Positions 1-8,261 of a stretch of 64,000 nt of DNA are shown here, one piece after another. Positions within the stretch are counted from its first letter, which is position 1; every line of letters starts with the position of its first letter. Position numbers and translations under genes: made by a program. The DNA comes from an uncultured Paracoccaceae bacterium (lineage in GTDB: Bacteria; Pseudomonadota; Alphaproteobacteria; Rhodobacterales; Rhodobacteraceae): contig CALMSR010000029.1 of the NCBI GenBank assembly GCA_937872465.1, positions 62,001 through 126,000 of the forward strand, read 5' to 3'. A model generated the notes under the pieces. That model ran no database searches and was not told the DNA's origin. It worked only from the letters and a program-made list of their open reading frames with translations.

Positions 1-509
1 AGCGCGAAGACCGGGTTCCTCGCCGCCCTGGCGATCGCGCGGTGGAAGCCGAGGTCTTCTTCCATCACCCGTTCCGGCAAGTCGATCTGCCTGCGCATGG
101 CCTCCGCATGGGCGCCGATTTCCTCCGCCTCCGCATCGCTTCGGTGGAGCGCCGCCAGGGCCGCGGTCCGCGTCTCGATCGTCCGGCGCACGTCGTAGAC
201 CTGCAGGATGGTGATCTGGTCGGTGTGAAGCCCGTGGGCGATCACCGAGGACATCGCCCCGTAGTCGAGCTCGGCCACGAGCGCGCGCCGTCCGGCCCGG
301 AGGTCGATGAGCCGGAGCGCGGATAGCGCGCGCAGGGCCTCGCGGACCACCGACCGCGAGACGGCCAGCGACCGCGACAGGTCGGCCTCGCTGGGCAGGC
401 GGTCGCCGGGTCCCAGGCCATGCCTGCGGATATGGTCGGAGATCGCGCCCACGGCCGCACTCACCAGCCCGCCATCGCCGGAGTCGATCGTCTCGCCGGA
501 GCGACCCAT
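1..509 (-). CDS. FadR-type GntR family transcriptional regulator (partial, runs off left edge)
   Basis: Reading the minus strand from an ATG at 509 gives an open frame to the window edge, about 169 residues of an expected 230-250. The N-terminal part is a GntR winged helix: SDHIRRHGLGPGDRLPSEAD, then LSRSLAVSRSVVREALRAL, the typical recognition helix. After it begins an FCD (FadR C-terminal) ligand-binding domain with VYDVRRTIETRTAALAA and MEEDLGFHRAIARAARNPVF, which holds the conserved D-x-x-FH metal/ligand motif. The C-terminal half of the FCD domain is missing, so the effector cannot be guessed; family members bind small acids or sugar acids. A 10-bp palindrome lies 25 bases upstream and is probably its own operator. 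The next gene is divergent. Family assignment is certain; function is not. Confidence 0.9.
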   Translation of the reverse strand, partial: MGRSGETIDSGDGGLVSAAVGAISDHIRRHGLGPGDRLPSEADLSRSLAVSRSVVREALRALSALRLIDLRAGRRALVAELDYGAMSSVIAHGLHTDQITILQVYDVRRTIETRTAALAALHRSDAEAEEIGAHAEAMRRQIDLPERVMEEDLGFHRAIARAARNPVFA

Positions 510-533
510 CGCGGTGTTTGTCCCCAGAATGTA

Positions 534-554
534 AAAACCTGTCTGACAGGTTTT
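534..554. promoter_or_regulatory. Palindromic operator candidate for the FadR-type regulator
   Basis: Two perfect 10-base arms, AAAACCTGTC and GACAGGTTTT, flank a single T at 544. The core CTGTCTGACAG resembles the short GTC-N-GAC palindromes bound by FadR-subfamily GntR proteins (known for the family). It lies 25 bases upstream of the regulator start and is AT-rich against its surroundings, so autoregulation and control of the divergent TPR/OpgC/ThDP genes is the simplest inference. Confidence 0.7.
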
Positions 555-925
555 CCGATAACTGCTGATAGGATTGCCTCGGCCGCGTGTCAATGGGGAT
601 GGGGGCGTGCCATCACGGCTTTGTCAGGTCCCGGGCCCGATCCGGCGACCGTCGGGATGTAACGCATCGCAGATCCCTCGCGAAGGGACGGGCGGCAGGG
701 TGACGCAGCGCCGGCGCTCGCATGGCGCGCGATCACCCCCGCGACAGGCGGATGAGGATGGATTCCGGATTACACCGATCGCCGCGCGGGTCTCCGGGCC
801 TCCCTCCCGCCCGGATCCCGCCAGATCGCCAGAGGTCATGCGCCGCATGGCGAAGCTGGCGGCCCCGCCCGCAACCGGGCCGGGTTCTCTGAGAAGATGT
901 GCCGGAGGGATGAAAGGATGCTGGC
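555..925. other. Intergenic gap without a supported gene
   Basis: The 371 bases between the operator and the TPR gene hold several overlapping short frames in both directions, but none with a credible ribosome site, a family resemblance or consistent third-position GC. A small hairpin (TCCCT CGCGA AGGGA, near 671-685) is the only structure I notice. It presumably holds the promoters of the two divergent units. Confidence 0.4.
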
Positions 926-2293
926 GTGACGTTCCAGGATGAATTCGGGCTCGAGGTTTCGGGTGGCGCGGCGGGGTCGGAACTGCACTGGAACGCCCTC
1001 GTGCGCGGCTTCCTCGCGCATTCCGCCAGGACGCCGGAGCATCTCGAAGCGCTGCTGGCCGCCGATCCGGAGATGCCGCTGGCGCAGGCCTGTCGCGGGC
1101 TGTTCTGCCTCCTGCTCGGAAGGCGCGAGCTCCATGCCACGGCGCGGGAGGCGCTCGCCGCCGCCCGCCGAGGTGCGGCCCGGTCCGGGGTCGAACGGCG
1201 GGAGGCGATCTATGTCGAGGCGCTCGCGGCCTGGCTCGACGGCCGGCCGAGCGTGACCGTCGCGCACATGGAGGCGATCCTCGACGGCTGGCCGCAGGAT
1301 GCGCTGGCGATGAAGTTCAGCCAGGCCGTCCGCTTCATTCTCGGCGATCGCTTGGGCATGCTCGCCTCGGCCGAGCGCGTTCTTCCCGCCTATGGCGCGG
1401 CCCATCCCGCCCGCGGCTATCTCTTCGGCTGCCAGGCCTTCGCGCTCGAGGAGGCGGGCCGCTACGACGAGGCCGAGCGCCGCGGCCGGCAGGCGCTGGA
1501 GATCGCGCCCGACGATGCCTGGGGGCTGCATGCCGTGGCGCATATCTTCGACATGACCGCCCGCACCCGGGAGGGGATCGCCTATCTGGACGGCAACCGG
1601 GAGGCATGGGCGCATTGCAACAACTTCCGATTTCATGTCTGGTGGCATCTCGCCCTGATGCATCTGGACCGCGGCGAGATCGACCGGGTCCTCGCGCTCT
1701 ATGACGACGAGATCCGGCGTGACCACACCGACGACTATCGCGACATCGCCAATGCCTCCTCGCTGCTGCTGCGGCTCGAGCTCGAGGGCATCGCGGTCGG
1801 CGACCGCTGGGAGGAGCTCGCGGGCCTGGCGGAGGCGCGCGTCGGGGACGGATGCCTCGCCTTCGCCGATCTCCACTACATGCTGGCGCTCTGTGGCGGC
1901 GGCCGTGGCGCGGCGATGCAGCGGCTGGTCCGGCGCATGAATGTCGATGCCCTGCAGAACCGCGGCGAGAGCGATCGCGTGATGCGGAGGCCGGGGCTCG
2001 AGGCCGCAAAGGGTCTCATGGCCTTCTGCGAAGGGCGGCATGCAGCGGCCTTCGCTTCGCTGAAGGCGGCGCGCCCGCACATGCAGGATATCGGCGGGAG
2101 CCACGCGCAGCGCGACGTCTTCGAGCGGATCACCATCGAGGCGGCGATTCGCGCCGGTGCGCTGGGCGATGCCGCGCGGATCATCGAGGATCGCAGCCGG
2201 CGTCGCGGCGCCTGCGACGCCTTCGGCGCGCAGCGCGGTGCCGCGGTCGCGGCACTCTCCGGGGACGCCGCCCCGCGCGCGGGGGCGTTCTGA
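926..2293 (+). CDS. TTC38-like tetratricopeptide repeat protein
   Basis: A 455-residue soluble protein with no signal peptide. The middle carries the hallmark of the TTC38 family: LHAVAHIFDMTARTREGI followed by NNFRFHVWWHLALMHLDRGE and a second ALYDDEIRRD stretch, all helical TPR-type repeats. Length fits the family (about 450-470 residues). The GTG at 926 is chosen because GAAAGGA lies about 8 bases upstream. The biochemical role of bacterial TTC38 proteins is not established; TPR arrays generally bind protein partners. The gene is followed 43 bases later by the OpgC-like gene and then the ThDP enzyme, all on the same strand, so the three may be one operon under the divergent FadR-type regulator. 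Confidence 0.85.
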   Translation: MTFQDEFGLEVSGGAAGSELHWNALVRGFLAHSARTPEHLEALLAADPEMPLAQACRGLFCLLLGRRELHATAREALAAARRGAARSGVERREAIYVEALAAWLDGRPSVTVAHMEAILDGWPQDALAMKFSQAVRFILGDRLGMLASAERVLPAYGAAHPARGYLFGCQAFALEEAGRYDEAERRGRQALEIAPDDAWGLHAVAHIFDMTARTREGIAYLDGNREAWAHCNNFRFHVWWHLALMHLDRGEIDRVLALYDDEIRRDHTDDYRDIANASSLLLRLELEGIAVGDRWEELAGLAEARVGDGCLAFADLHYMLALCGGGRGAAMQRLVRRMNVDALQNRGESDRVMRRPGLEAAKGLMAFCEGRHAAAFASLKAARPHMQDIGGSHAQRDVFERITIEAAIRAGALGDAARIIEDRSRRRGACDAFGAQRGAAVAALSGDAAPRAGAF

Positions 2294-2336
2294 TGCGCAA
2301 GGCCGGGACCCGCGCCGCCTCCGGGTCCGCCCTGCC

Positions 2337-3545
2337 ATGAACCCGGCCGGGTCGCCTCCCCGCGCCGGGCCGCGCGACCCGAGGCTCGACTTCTTTCGCG
2401 GGCTGGCGATGTTCATCATCGTCATGGCCCATACCCCGGGCAATGTCTGGGCGCTCTGGATCCCCGCGCGCTTCGGCTTTTCCGATGCGGCCGAGATCTT
2501 CGTGTTCTGCTCGGGCATGGCCTCGGCGGTCGCGTTCGGCGGGACCTTCGCCACGCGCGGCTGGATCCTCGGCGCGGTCCGGACGCTCTTCAGGGTCTGG
2601 CAGGTCTATTGGGCGCATATCGGCGCCTTCCTGGTGACGGCGGCGCTGATGGCGGTCCTCACCGCGATGGAGGTGACGGGCAAGGACTACGTCGATCGGC
2701 TGAACCTGTGGCCGTTCTTCACCGACCCGGCCACCAACCTGCCGGCGCTGCTGACGCTCCGCTACGTGCCGAACTACTTCGACATCCTGCCGATGTATCT
2801 CGTCATCCTGGCGATGCTGCCCCTGGCCATGGCGCTCGCGCGCGTGCATGCGGGGCTCGTCGCCGTCGCTGCCGGGACATTGTGGCTCGCGGCGAACCTG
2901 GGGCAGGTCGCGCTGCCGGCCGAGCCCTGGTCGGGTCGAACGTGGTTCTTCAACCCGTTCGGCTGGCAATTGCTGTTCTTCACCGGCTTCGCCTTCATGG
3001 CGGGCTGGCTGCCGGCGCCGCGCGTGTCGGGATGGGGCATCGGCGTTGCGGTCGCGATCCTGATCCTGAGCCTTCCCTTCGCCTATTTCCGGCTGCGCCA
3101 TGCCGTGCCCTTTCTCGACGAAACGGCGGCCGAGCTTCGACCGCTGACGGCGAAATCGCCGTTCGGCCTCCTGCGCTATGTGCATTTCCTCGCGCTCGCC
3201 TATCTCGCCTGGATCGCCGTCGGCGTGAACGGGGTTCGCCTTGGGGCCGAGGGGCTCCGCGGCCGCGCCGTCGCGGTGATCCGGAAGGTCGGGCAGCAGT
3301 CGCTCGCGGTCTTCGTCACCGGCATCGTCCTCGCGCAGCTGCTCGGGGTCCTGCTGGACGTGATCGGGCGCGGTCCCCTGCAGACGCTCGCGGCAAACCT
3401 GCTCGGCATGGCGGGCGTCGTCGCGACCGCCTATTTCGTGGGATGGATCAAGTCGGTCCCCTGGAGGCGCGCTGCCGCGACGAAGGACACCTCGAGCCGC
3501 TCTCATTCCGGCGAAGGGGCGAGGCCCGTGGAGGCGAGGCCATGA
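2337..3545 (+). CDS. OpgC-like integral membrane acyltransferase
   Basis: About 402 residues with some ten hydrophobic segments. The N-terminus has the OpgC signature RDPRLDFFRGLAMFIIVMAH and then FSDAAEIFVFCSGMASAVAF, as in the acyltransferase-3-like OpgC family whose founding member succinylates osmoregulated periplasmic glucans. ATG 2337 is preferred over an upstream in-frame start because the protein then begins just before this signature. No glucan synthase (opgG/opgH) is present nearby, so the substrate may be something else; many alphaproteobacterial OpgC proteins are lone. It sits between the TTC38-like and ThDP genes with 43-base gaps on both sides. Confidence 0.85.
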   Translation: MNPAGSPPRAGPRDPRLDFFRGLAMFIIVMAHTPGNVWALWIPARFGFSDAAEIFVFCSGMASAVAFGGTFATRGWILGAVRTLFRVWQVYWAHIGAFLVTAALMAVLTAMEVTGKDYVDRLNLWPFFTDPATNLPALLTLRYVPNYFDILPMYLVILAMLPLAMALARVHAGLVAVAAGTLWLAANLGQVALPAEPWSGRTWFFNPFGWQLLFFTGFAFMAGWLPAPRVSGWGIGVAVAILILSLPFAYFRLRHAVPFLDETAAELRPLTAKSPFGLLRYVHFLALAYLAWIAVGVNGVRLGAEGLRGRAVAVIRKVGQQSLAVFVTGIVLAQLLGVLLDVIGRGPLQTLAANLLGMAGVVATAYFVGWIKSVPWRRAAATKDTSSRSHSGEGARPVEARP

Positions 3546-3588
3546 AGGCACGGACGCCGGATCCGCGCATCGTCGGGCACGAGCGCCC

Positions 3589-5226
3589 TTGCTGTCGGTC
3601 GTGACGCCTGGGGGGGCGGCGCGGGCGACGGGCGCCGGGATCATCGGGCGTGTCCTGGCGGAGGCAGGCGCCACCCATGCCTTCGGCATTCCGGGCGGGG
3701 AGGTCCTGGCCCTGATCGAGGGGCTCGGCGCGGCGGGGATAGACTTCGTGCTGGCGCGGCACGAGAGCGCCGCCGGATTCATGGCCGAGGGCCTCTGGCA
3801 CGCCACCGGCGCGCTGCCGGTGCTGGTCGCGACGCTCGGGCCGGGGGTCGCAAATGCCGTCAACGTGGTGGCGAACGCGAGCCAGGACCGCGTGCCGCTG
3901 ATCTTCCTCTCGGGCTGCATCGAGGCGGCGATGGCCGAGAGCTACACGCATCAGGTCGTCGATCACCGGGCGATGCTGCGTCCGGTCGTCAAGGCGAGCC
4001 TGCGGGCGGAGAAGCATGCGGTCGGGGTGACCATCGCCAAGGCGATCGCCATCGCGCGCGAGGGCCAGCCCGGGCCGGTGCATATGGACGTCCCGACCGA
4101 TGTGGCGGAATCCGCCGCCGAGGACGGCCGCGCCGCGCCGCCGCCGGCGGCGGTCTTCGCACCGCCGGCGCATGAGGACGGCCTGCGCATCGCCTCGGAG
4201 ATGCTCGCCGCGGCCGAGCGGCCGGTCGCGATCGCCGGGCTCGACGCGCTGAACGAGGCGGCGGCTGCGGAGTTGGCCGCCTTCTGCCATGCGCAGGGCG
4301 TGCCGCTCGTCACCACCTACAAGGCCAAGGGGCTCCTGGACGAGCGGGATCCGCTCGCGCTCGGATGCGCCGGGCTTTCACCCAAGGCGGATGCGATCCT
4401 CATGCCGCTGATCGCCGCCTCGGATTGCCTGGTCCTCGCCGGCTACGATCCGATCGAGATGCGGGCCGGCTGGCGCCATCCCTGGGGCCCGGACAAGCCG
4501 GTGATCGAACTGGCGGGGGTCGAGCGCCGTCATGGCATGCATGGCGTGACCCTCGAGCTCCGCGGCGCGATCGCGCCGTCGCTCGCCCGGCTCGCCGGCG
4601 CGCCGCGGCGCGGCCGGCGCTGGCCGGATGGCGAGCCGGCGCTTGCGCGCGAGCGGCTGGTCGCGACCTTCGCCGCCGGGGATTTCGGGCCCGCGGCGAT
4701 CTTCCATGCGCTCAGGGCCGCGATGCCGGAGGGATCGGTGGCGACGGCCGACAGCGGCGCGCATCGCATTCTCTTCAGCCATGTCTGGCGCTGCCACGGG
4801 CCGCGGCAATTGCTGCAATCCACCGGCTTCTGCACCATGGCCTGCGCGGTGCCGCTGGCCGCCGGCTTCCGGCTCGGCCTCCCGGACACGCCGGTGCTGG
4901 CCGTGGTCGGCGACGCGGGGCTGGAGATGGGCCTGGGCGAGCTGGCGACGATTCGCGATCTGGGGCTCGCGGTGATCGTCGTGGTTCTCGTCGACGGCAA
5001 GCTGGCCCTGATCGACATGAAGCAGCGTGGCTCCGGCCGGCCGAGGAGCGGCGTCGATTTCGGCCGCAGCGACCTGCCCGCCGTCGCGCGGGCGATGGGT
5101 GGTTACGGGGCCTGGATCGACGACCTCGAAACCCTGGATGCGGAGATCGCCGCTGCGCTCGACCGCGGGAGCTTCACGCTGCTCGCCTGCCGGATCGGGC
5201 CGGAGGCCTATGACGGGAGCTTCTGA
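3589..5226 (+). CDS. Thiamine-diphosphate-dependent enzyme, acetolactate-synthase-like, substrate unknown
   Basis: 545 residues in the three-domain layout of the POX/ALS family: an N-terminal PYR domain (FGIPGGEVLALIEGL; catalytic glutamate E59 in ARHESAAGFMAEG), a central domain around 195-330, and a C-terminal PP domain. The Mg-ThDP motif is altered: GDA at 441-443 replaces GDG, and the usual Asn-Asn about 27 residues later is Val-Asp (VVVLVDGKLAL). Asp469 could still provide a metal ligand. No small regulatory subunit follows, and the protein is not a standard IlvB. The TTG start at 3589 is uncertain; the in-frame GTG at 3601 is equally plausible. A decarboxylase or carboligase is likely; the substrate cannot be read from sequence. 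Confidence 0.85.
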   Translation: MLSVVTPGGAARATGAGIIGRVLAEAGATHAFGIPGGEVLALIEGLGAAGIDFVLARHESAAGFMAEGLWHATGALPVLVATLGPGVANAVNVVANASQDRVPLIFLSGCIEAAMAESYTHQVVDHRAMLRPVVKASLRAEKHAVGVTIAKAIAIAREGQPGPVHMDVPTDVAESAAEDGRAAPPPAAVFAPPAHEDGLRIASEMLAAAERPVAIAGLDALNEAAAAELAAFCHAQGVPLVTTYKAKGLLDERDPLALGCAGLSPKADAILMPLIAASDCLVLAGYDPIEMRAGWRHPWGPDKPVIELAGVERRHGMHGVTLELRGAIAPSLARLAGAPRRGRRWPDGEPALARERLVATFAAGDFGPAAIFHALRAAMPEGSVATADSGAHRILFSHVWRCHGPRQLLQSTGFCTMACAVPLAAGFRLGLPDTPVLAVVGDAGLEMGLGELATIRDLGLAVIVVVLVDGKLALIDMKQRGSGRPRSGVDFGRSDLPAVARAMGGYGAWIDDLETLDAEIAAALDRGSFTLLACRIGPEAYDGSF

Positions 5227-5250
5227 TGCCGATGGCCGGCGCCGTCTGAC

Positions 5251-5325
5251 CGACGCGGCCCGATCGCCACGGGCCGATCGGGCCGGGGACCCATGGCCGG
5301 CGTGGGATGGAAGTCGACGGGTATG
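5251..5325 (-). repeat. Repeat family A, short copy (A1)
   Basis: Contains a perfect 10-bp hairpin, GGCCCGATCG (5257-5266) with CGATCGGGCC (5275-5284) and loop CCACGGGC, followed by a GGGATGGAAGTCGAC block at 5304-5318. The same hairpin and block recur at 47356-47411 and 51479-51541. Read on the minus strand it begins just after the stop of the SleB gene at 5332, so it is part of that transcript's 3' region and may act as a terminator for one or both converging genes. Confidence 0.75.
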
Positions 5326-5331
5326 AGGCGA

Positions 5332-5832
5332 TCAGCGGTAGAAGACGTTGCCGCCGATCTTGCCGACGCGCGGGCGGGTGTTGAACCACCCCGGGCTGGC
5401 GCTGGCGGCGTGGAAGAAGAGCGCGCCCTGGGTGATGTCCGGCTCGCCCGAAAGCACCGCCTCGGCGATCCGGAAGGCGCGGCTGCGCGAGCCGGCCTCC
5501 GCGAGGGTCTCGGAATGCCCGTCGCAGCGATAGGAGAACTGACAGCCGTCGGCGACCACGCCACAGACGGAATTGGGGAACTTGGCGCTGCGCGCGCGGT
5601 TCACCACCACATGCGCCACCGCGGCCTCGCCCTTCGGCCCGGTGCCGCGCGCCTCGAAATAGATCGCTTCGGCGAGGCAGGCGAGATCCCGCGACTGGAT
5701 CTGGATATCGGCGGCCGCAGTGGTCGGATTGGCCGCGGCGCGCGACGCTTCTTCGGGGGGCGGCGTCACGGCGCAATTGGCGAGGGCAAGTACGCTCGCG
5801 AGACCGGCAAGGGCTCTGGCAAGGCTTTTCAA
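5332..5832 (-). CDS. SleB/CwlJ-type cell wall hydrolase (Hydrolase_2)
   Basis: 166 residues with an N-terminal signal segment ending at ALANC20. This could be a lipoprotein site, although Asn at -1 is atypical. The catalytic domain runs from LACLAEAIYFEARGTGPKGE through VAHVVVNRARSAKFPNSVCG to the strictly family-typical end IGGNVFYR. The N-terminal AEAIYFEARG glutamate is the likely catalytic residue of this lytic-transglycosylase-like fold. In non-spore-formers such proteins are thought to remodel peptidoglycan. A paralogue with the same C-terminus lies at 10843-11286. It converges on the ThDP gene and is divergent from the CDF transporter. Confidence 0.93.
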   Translation of the reverse strand: MKSLARALAGLASVLALANCAVTPPPEEASRAAANPTTAAADIQIQSRDLACLAEAIYFEARGTGPKGEAAVAHVVVNRARSAKFPNSVCGVVADGCQFSYRCDGHSETLAEAGSRSRAFRIAEAVLSGEPDITQGALFFHAASASPGWFNTRPRVGKIGGNVFYR

Positions 5833-5996
5833 GGCTCGGACTCCATACTCGTTACCGGCGACAACCTGCCAGTGTGCAGTGCAGCATGTCCATAAGTTGA
5901 ATCCGGGTCGGCGGATTCCCGCCGAAATTGGTTAACGCTTCCGACTTGAAGCCTGCGCGCTTGACTGCTTCACTCGCGCCACACGAGGGGATCGCC

Positions 5997-6953
5997 ATGG
6001 CCGGCGGAACGACGAAGGTTGTCATTGCGGCGCTGATCGGCAATGCGGCGATCGCGGTGACGAAATTTGCCGCAGCGGCCTTCACGGGGTCGTCGGCGAT
6101 GTTCGCCGAGGCGGTGCATTCGGTGGTCGATACCGGCAACCAGCTGCTGCTGCTCTACGGCATCCGCCGGTCCGGGCGTCCTGCGGACGCCGTTCATCCC
6201 TTCGGCTACGGCAAGGAGATCTATTTCTGGGCCTTCGTGGTGGCGATCCTGCTCTTCGCGCTCGGCTCCGGGATCTCGATCTACGAGGGGCTCCACAAGA
6301 TCGCCGACCCGCATCCGATCACGGATGCCTATGTCAATTACATCGTGCTCGGGCTCGCGATGGTCTTCGAGGCGGCGGCCTGGACCGTGGCCTATCGCGC
6401 CTTCGAGCGGGAGCGGGGCAATACGCCGATCCTGCGGGCGGTGCGGCAGTCGAAGGATCCGGCGCTCTTCACCGTGCTCTTCGAGGATTCGGCGGCCATG
6501 CTGGGGCTGCTGGCGGCGCTGACCGGGGTGTTTCTTTCGGACCGCTTCGGGATCTTGCGCGCGGACGGGGCGGCGAGCCTGGTGATCGGCGGGATCCTGG
6601 CGGTGGCGGCGGTGCTGCTGGCGATCGAGACCAAGGGCCTGCTGATCGGCGAGGCGGCGAGCGACGACCTGCTGCAATCGGTGATCGGGCTGGCCGGGCA
6701 GGCGCCGTTCGTGGAGGGGGTCAACGAGGTGCGCACCATGCATTTCGGCCCGGCGGACGTGCTGGTCAACATCAGCGTCGATGCCCGCAACTCCTTGATG
6801 GCAAACGAGATCGAGGGGGAGGTGAGCCGGCTCGAGACGCGGATCAAGGCCGTGCATCCGGAGGTGAGCCGGGTCTTCATCGAGATCCAGGCGGCGCGCG
6901 ACAGCGCCGGCCAGATCGCGCCGGGGGACGTGGGCTCGGCGGAGCCGGCGTGA
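5997..6953 (+). CDS. Cation diffusion facilitator family transporter (ZNT9/EDSAA type)
   Basis: 318 residues, six predicted membrane helices and a short cytoplasmic C-terminal domain (VNEVRTMHFGPADVLVNISV onward). Helix 2 carries the metal-site residues AEAVHSVVDTGNQ. Helix 5 has LFEDSAAMLG, in place of the HxxxD of FieF-type exporters; this EDSAA form marks the SLC30A9-like branch, so metal specificity (zinc, cobalt or other) should not be taken from E. coli FieF. ATG 5997 is preferred over an upstream frame start because GAGGGGA sits 6 bases before it and the first helix begins right after MAGGTTK. No metal regulator is adjacent. Confidence 0.93.
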   Translation: MAGGTTKVVIAALIGNAAIAVTKFAAAAFTGSSAMFAEAVHSVVDTGNQLLLLYGIRRSGRPADAVHPFGYGKEIYFWAFVVAILLFALGSGISIYEGLHKIADPHPITDAYVNYIVLGLAMVFEAAAWTVAYRAFERERGNTPILRAVRQSKDPALFTVLFEDSAAMLGLLAALTGVFLSDRFGILRADGAASLVIGGILAVAAVLLAIETKGLLIGEAASDDLLQSVIGLAGQAPFVEGVNEVRTMHFGPADVLVNISVDARNSLMANEIEGEVSRLETRIKAVHPEVSRVFIEIQAARDSAGQIAPGDVGSAEPA

Positions 6954-6964
6954 GGGCGCCGGGC

Positions 6965-6984
6965 ATGCCCGCGTTTTCGGGCAT
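6965..6984. terminator. Hairpin between converging genes
   Basis: ATGCCCG (6965-6971) and CGGGCAT (6978-6984) form a 7-bp stem around CGTTTT. It lies 11 bases past the CDF stop and 21 bases past the RTX stop on the other strand, so it may serve both. No U-tract follows. Confidence 0.5.
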
Positions 6985-7005
6985 TCCCCTCGCCGCGCTG
7001 GCAAC

Positions 7006-7965
7006 TCAGAGCAGGAAGTCGCTCGCGTCCAGCGCCGGGTTGCCGTCGATCCTGATGGCGAAATCGGCGCTGCCGTCGCCGGTGGTGTCGCCGGAGACCA
7101 TGCCGGGGACATAGCGCAATTCGCCGGGCGTGCCGGAGAAGGGCGCCGGGCCGATGAAGACGAAGGCCTGGTCGCCGGGCTGGGTCTCGTCGGCGTCGAT
7201 GCGGCGCAGGTCGATGCGATCGGCACCGCCGAAATCCTCGATCACGTCGCGCTGGCTGGAGCCCGGCGGGCTGTCGTCGATGGAATCGAAGCGGAAGAGG
7301 TCGTCGCCCGAGCCACCGGTCAGGATGTCGCGCCCGAGGCCGCCGATCAGCCGGTCGTTGCCGGAATCGCCGAAGAGGAAGTCGTTGCCCGGGCCGCCCC
7401 AGAGCACGTCGTTGCCGTCGCCGCCATAGATCGTGTCGCCGTCGCCGCCGCCGGAGATCCGGTCGTTGCCGTCGAGCCCGTAGAGCCGGTCGAGCCCCTG
7501 CTGGCCGAAGATGCGGTCGCTGCCGCCGTTGCCCCAGATCAGGTCGCCGCCGGTGAAGCCCTGGAGCACGTCGTTGTCGCGGGAGCCGAGGATCGTGTCG
7601 TTGCCGGCGAGGATCAGGCTCTGCAGGAGGCGGCTGTCACCGAAGGCGAGGGCGCGGAAGGCGAAGCCCGCGTCGAGCTCGAAATTCGAGATGGAGAAGC
7701 TGCCGCCGGTGCCGGTCTGCGAATAGCCGGTCAGGCTGCCGCCGGTGACGATGCCGCGCCCGAAGGCCGCGTTCAGGAACGGCTGGCTCCAGAAGGTGGT
7801 CCCGACATTGGCCAGCGTGCCGTAGTCGAAGGTGAAGACGCCGCTGTAGCGGCCCAAGGTGCCGCCGTCCGCCACGGTGATCTCGAAGCGGTCGGACGTC
7901 ACGACGAAGCCTTCGGCGAGGCCCGCGCGCATGTCCGTGGCCCGGGCGGCCCTGAGTACGGCCAT
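7006..7965 (-). CDS. Secreted RTX calcium-binding protein
   Basis: 319 residues without an N-terminal signal peptide. Residues about 120-228 are tandem glycine/aspartate nonapeptides of the form GGxGNDxLxG (for example GGDGNDVLWG, GGPGNDFLFG), which fold into a calcium-filled parallel beta-roll. The C-terminal 90 residues resemble the M10 peptidase C-terminal domain (DVIEDFGGADRIDLRRIDAD, then FAIRIDGN and the hydrophobic end ASDFLL), the usual uncleaved signal for type I secretion. The N-terminal 115 residues have no catalytic motif I recognise. No type I ABC/MFP genes are nearby, so an exporter encoded elsewhere is assumed. It could be a surface or matrix protein rather than a toxin. Confidence 0.9.
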   Translation of the reverse strand: MAVLRAARATDMRAGLAEGFVVTSDRFEITVADGGTLGRYSGVFTFDYGTLANVGTTFWSQPFLNAAFGRGIVTGGSLTGYSQTGTGGSFSISNFELDAGFAFRALAFGDSRLLQSLILAGNDTILGSRDNDVLQGFTGGDLIWGNGGSDRIFGQQGLDRLYGLDGNDRISGGGDGDTIYGGDGNDVLWGGPGNDFLFGDSGNDRLIGGLGRDILTGGSGDDLFRFDSIDDSPPGSSQRDVIEDFGGADRIDLRRIDADETQPGDQAFVFIGPAPFSGTPGELRYVPGMVSGDTTGDGSADFAIRIDGNPALDASDFLL

Positions 7966-8168
7966 GACCCTGATCCCCCATTTCCCCGGGATCAGGGTAA
8001 AGGCGCGTCAACCCTGTTTCAACGGATTTGACGAGTTAAGTAATCGTATAGGCCGCATCTTGACGTGTCATCTTCGTGCGGGAGCTGAAATGCCTGCGTT
8101 CCCGCTGCCGGGAACATCCGGGATCTTCGCCCTCGCGGCATCGAAGCTCCGACACGCCTGACGGACGG

Positions 8169-8200
8169 CTGTCACAGCAATGTTTCAGGGGGGATGTAAC
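8169..8200 (+). promoter_or_regulatory. Candidate Pho box before the PhoX gene
   Basis: CTGTCAC (8169-8175), four bases, then ATGTTTC (8180-8186) gives the two 7-mers with 11-base period of a PhoB box. ATGTAAC at 8194-8200 stands where a -10 element would lie. The site is 60-90 bases upstream of the phosphatase start. The second 7-mer is a weak match, so this rests partly on the downstream gene being a phosphate-starvation enzyme. Confidence 0.45.
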
Positions 8201-8261
8201 AGGGTCACAGCCTGAGACCGCTCCGGGCACCGCGCCAATCTTGAAGCAAGGGACCTGACGA

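Noticed and set aside
836-2554. A 572-codon minus-strand frame
   Set aside because: It lies opposite the TTC38-like gene and the start of the OpgC gene, with no family resemblance; it is a high-GC shadow.
7006-7965. RTX toxin operon
   Set aside because: There is no acyltransferase, type I exporter or toxin domain, only calcium-binding repeats and a secretion-type C-terminus.
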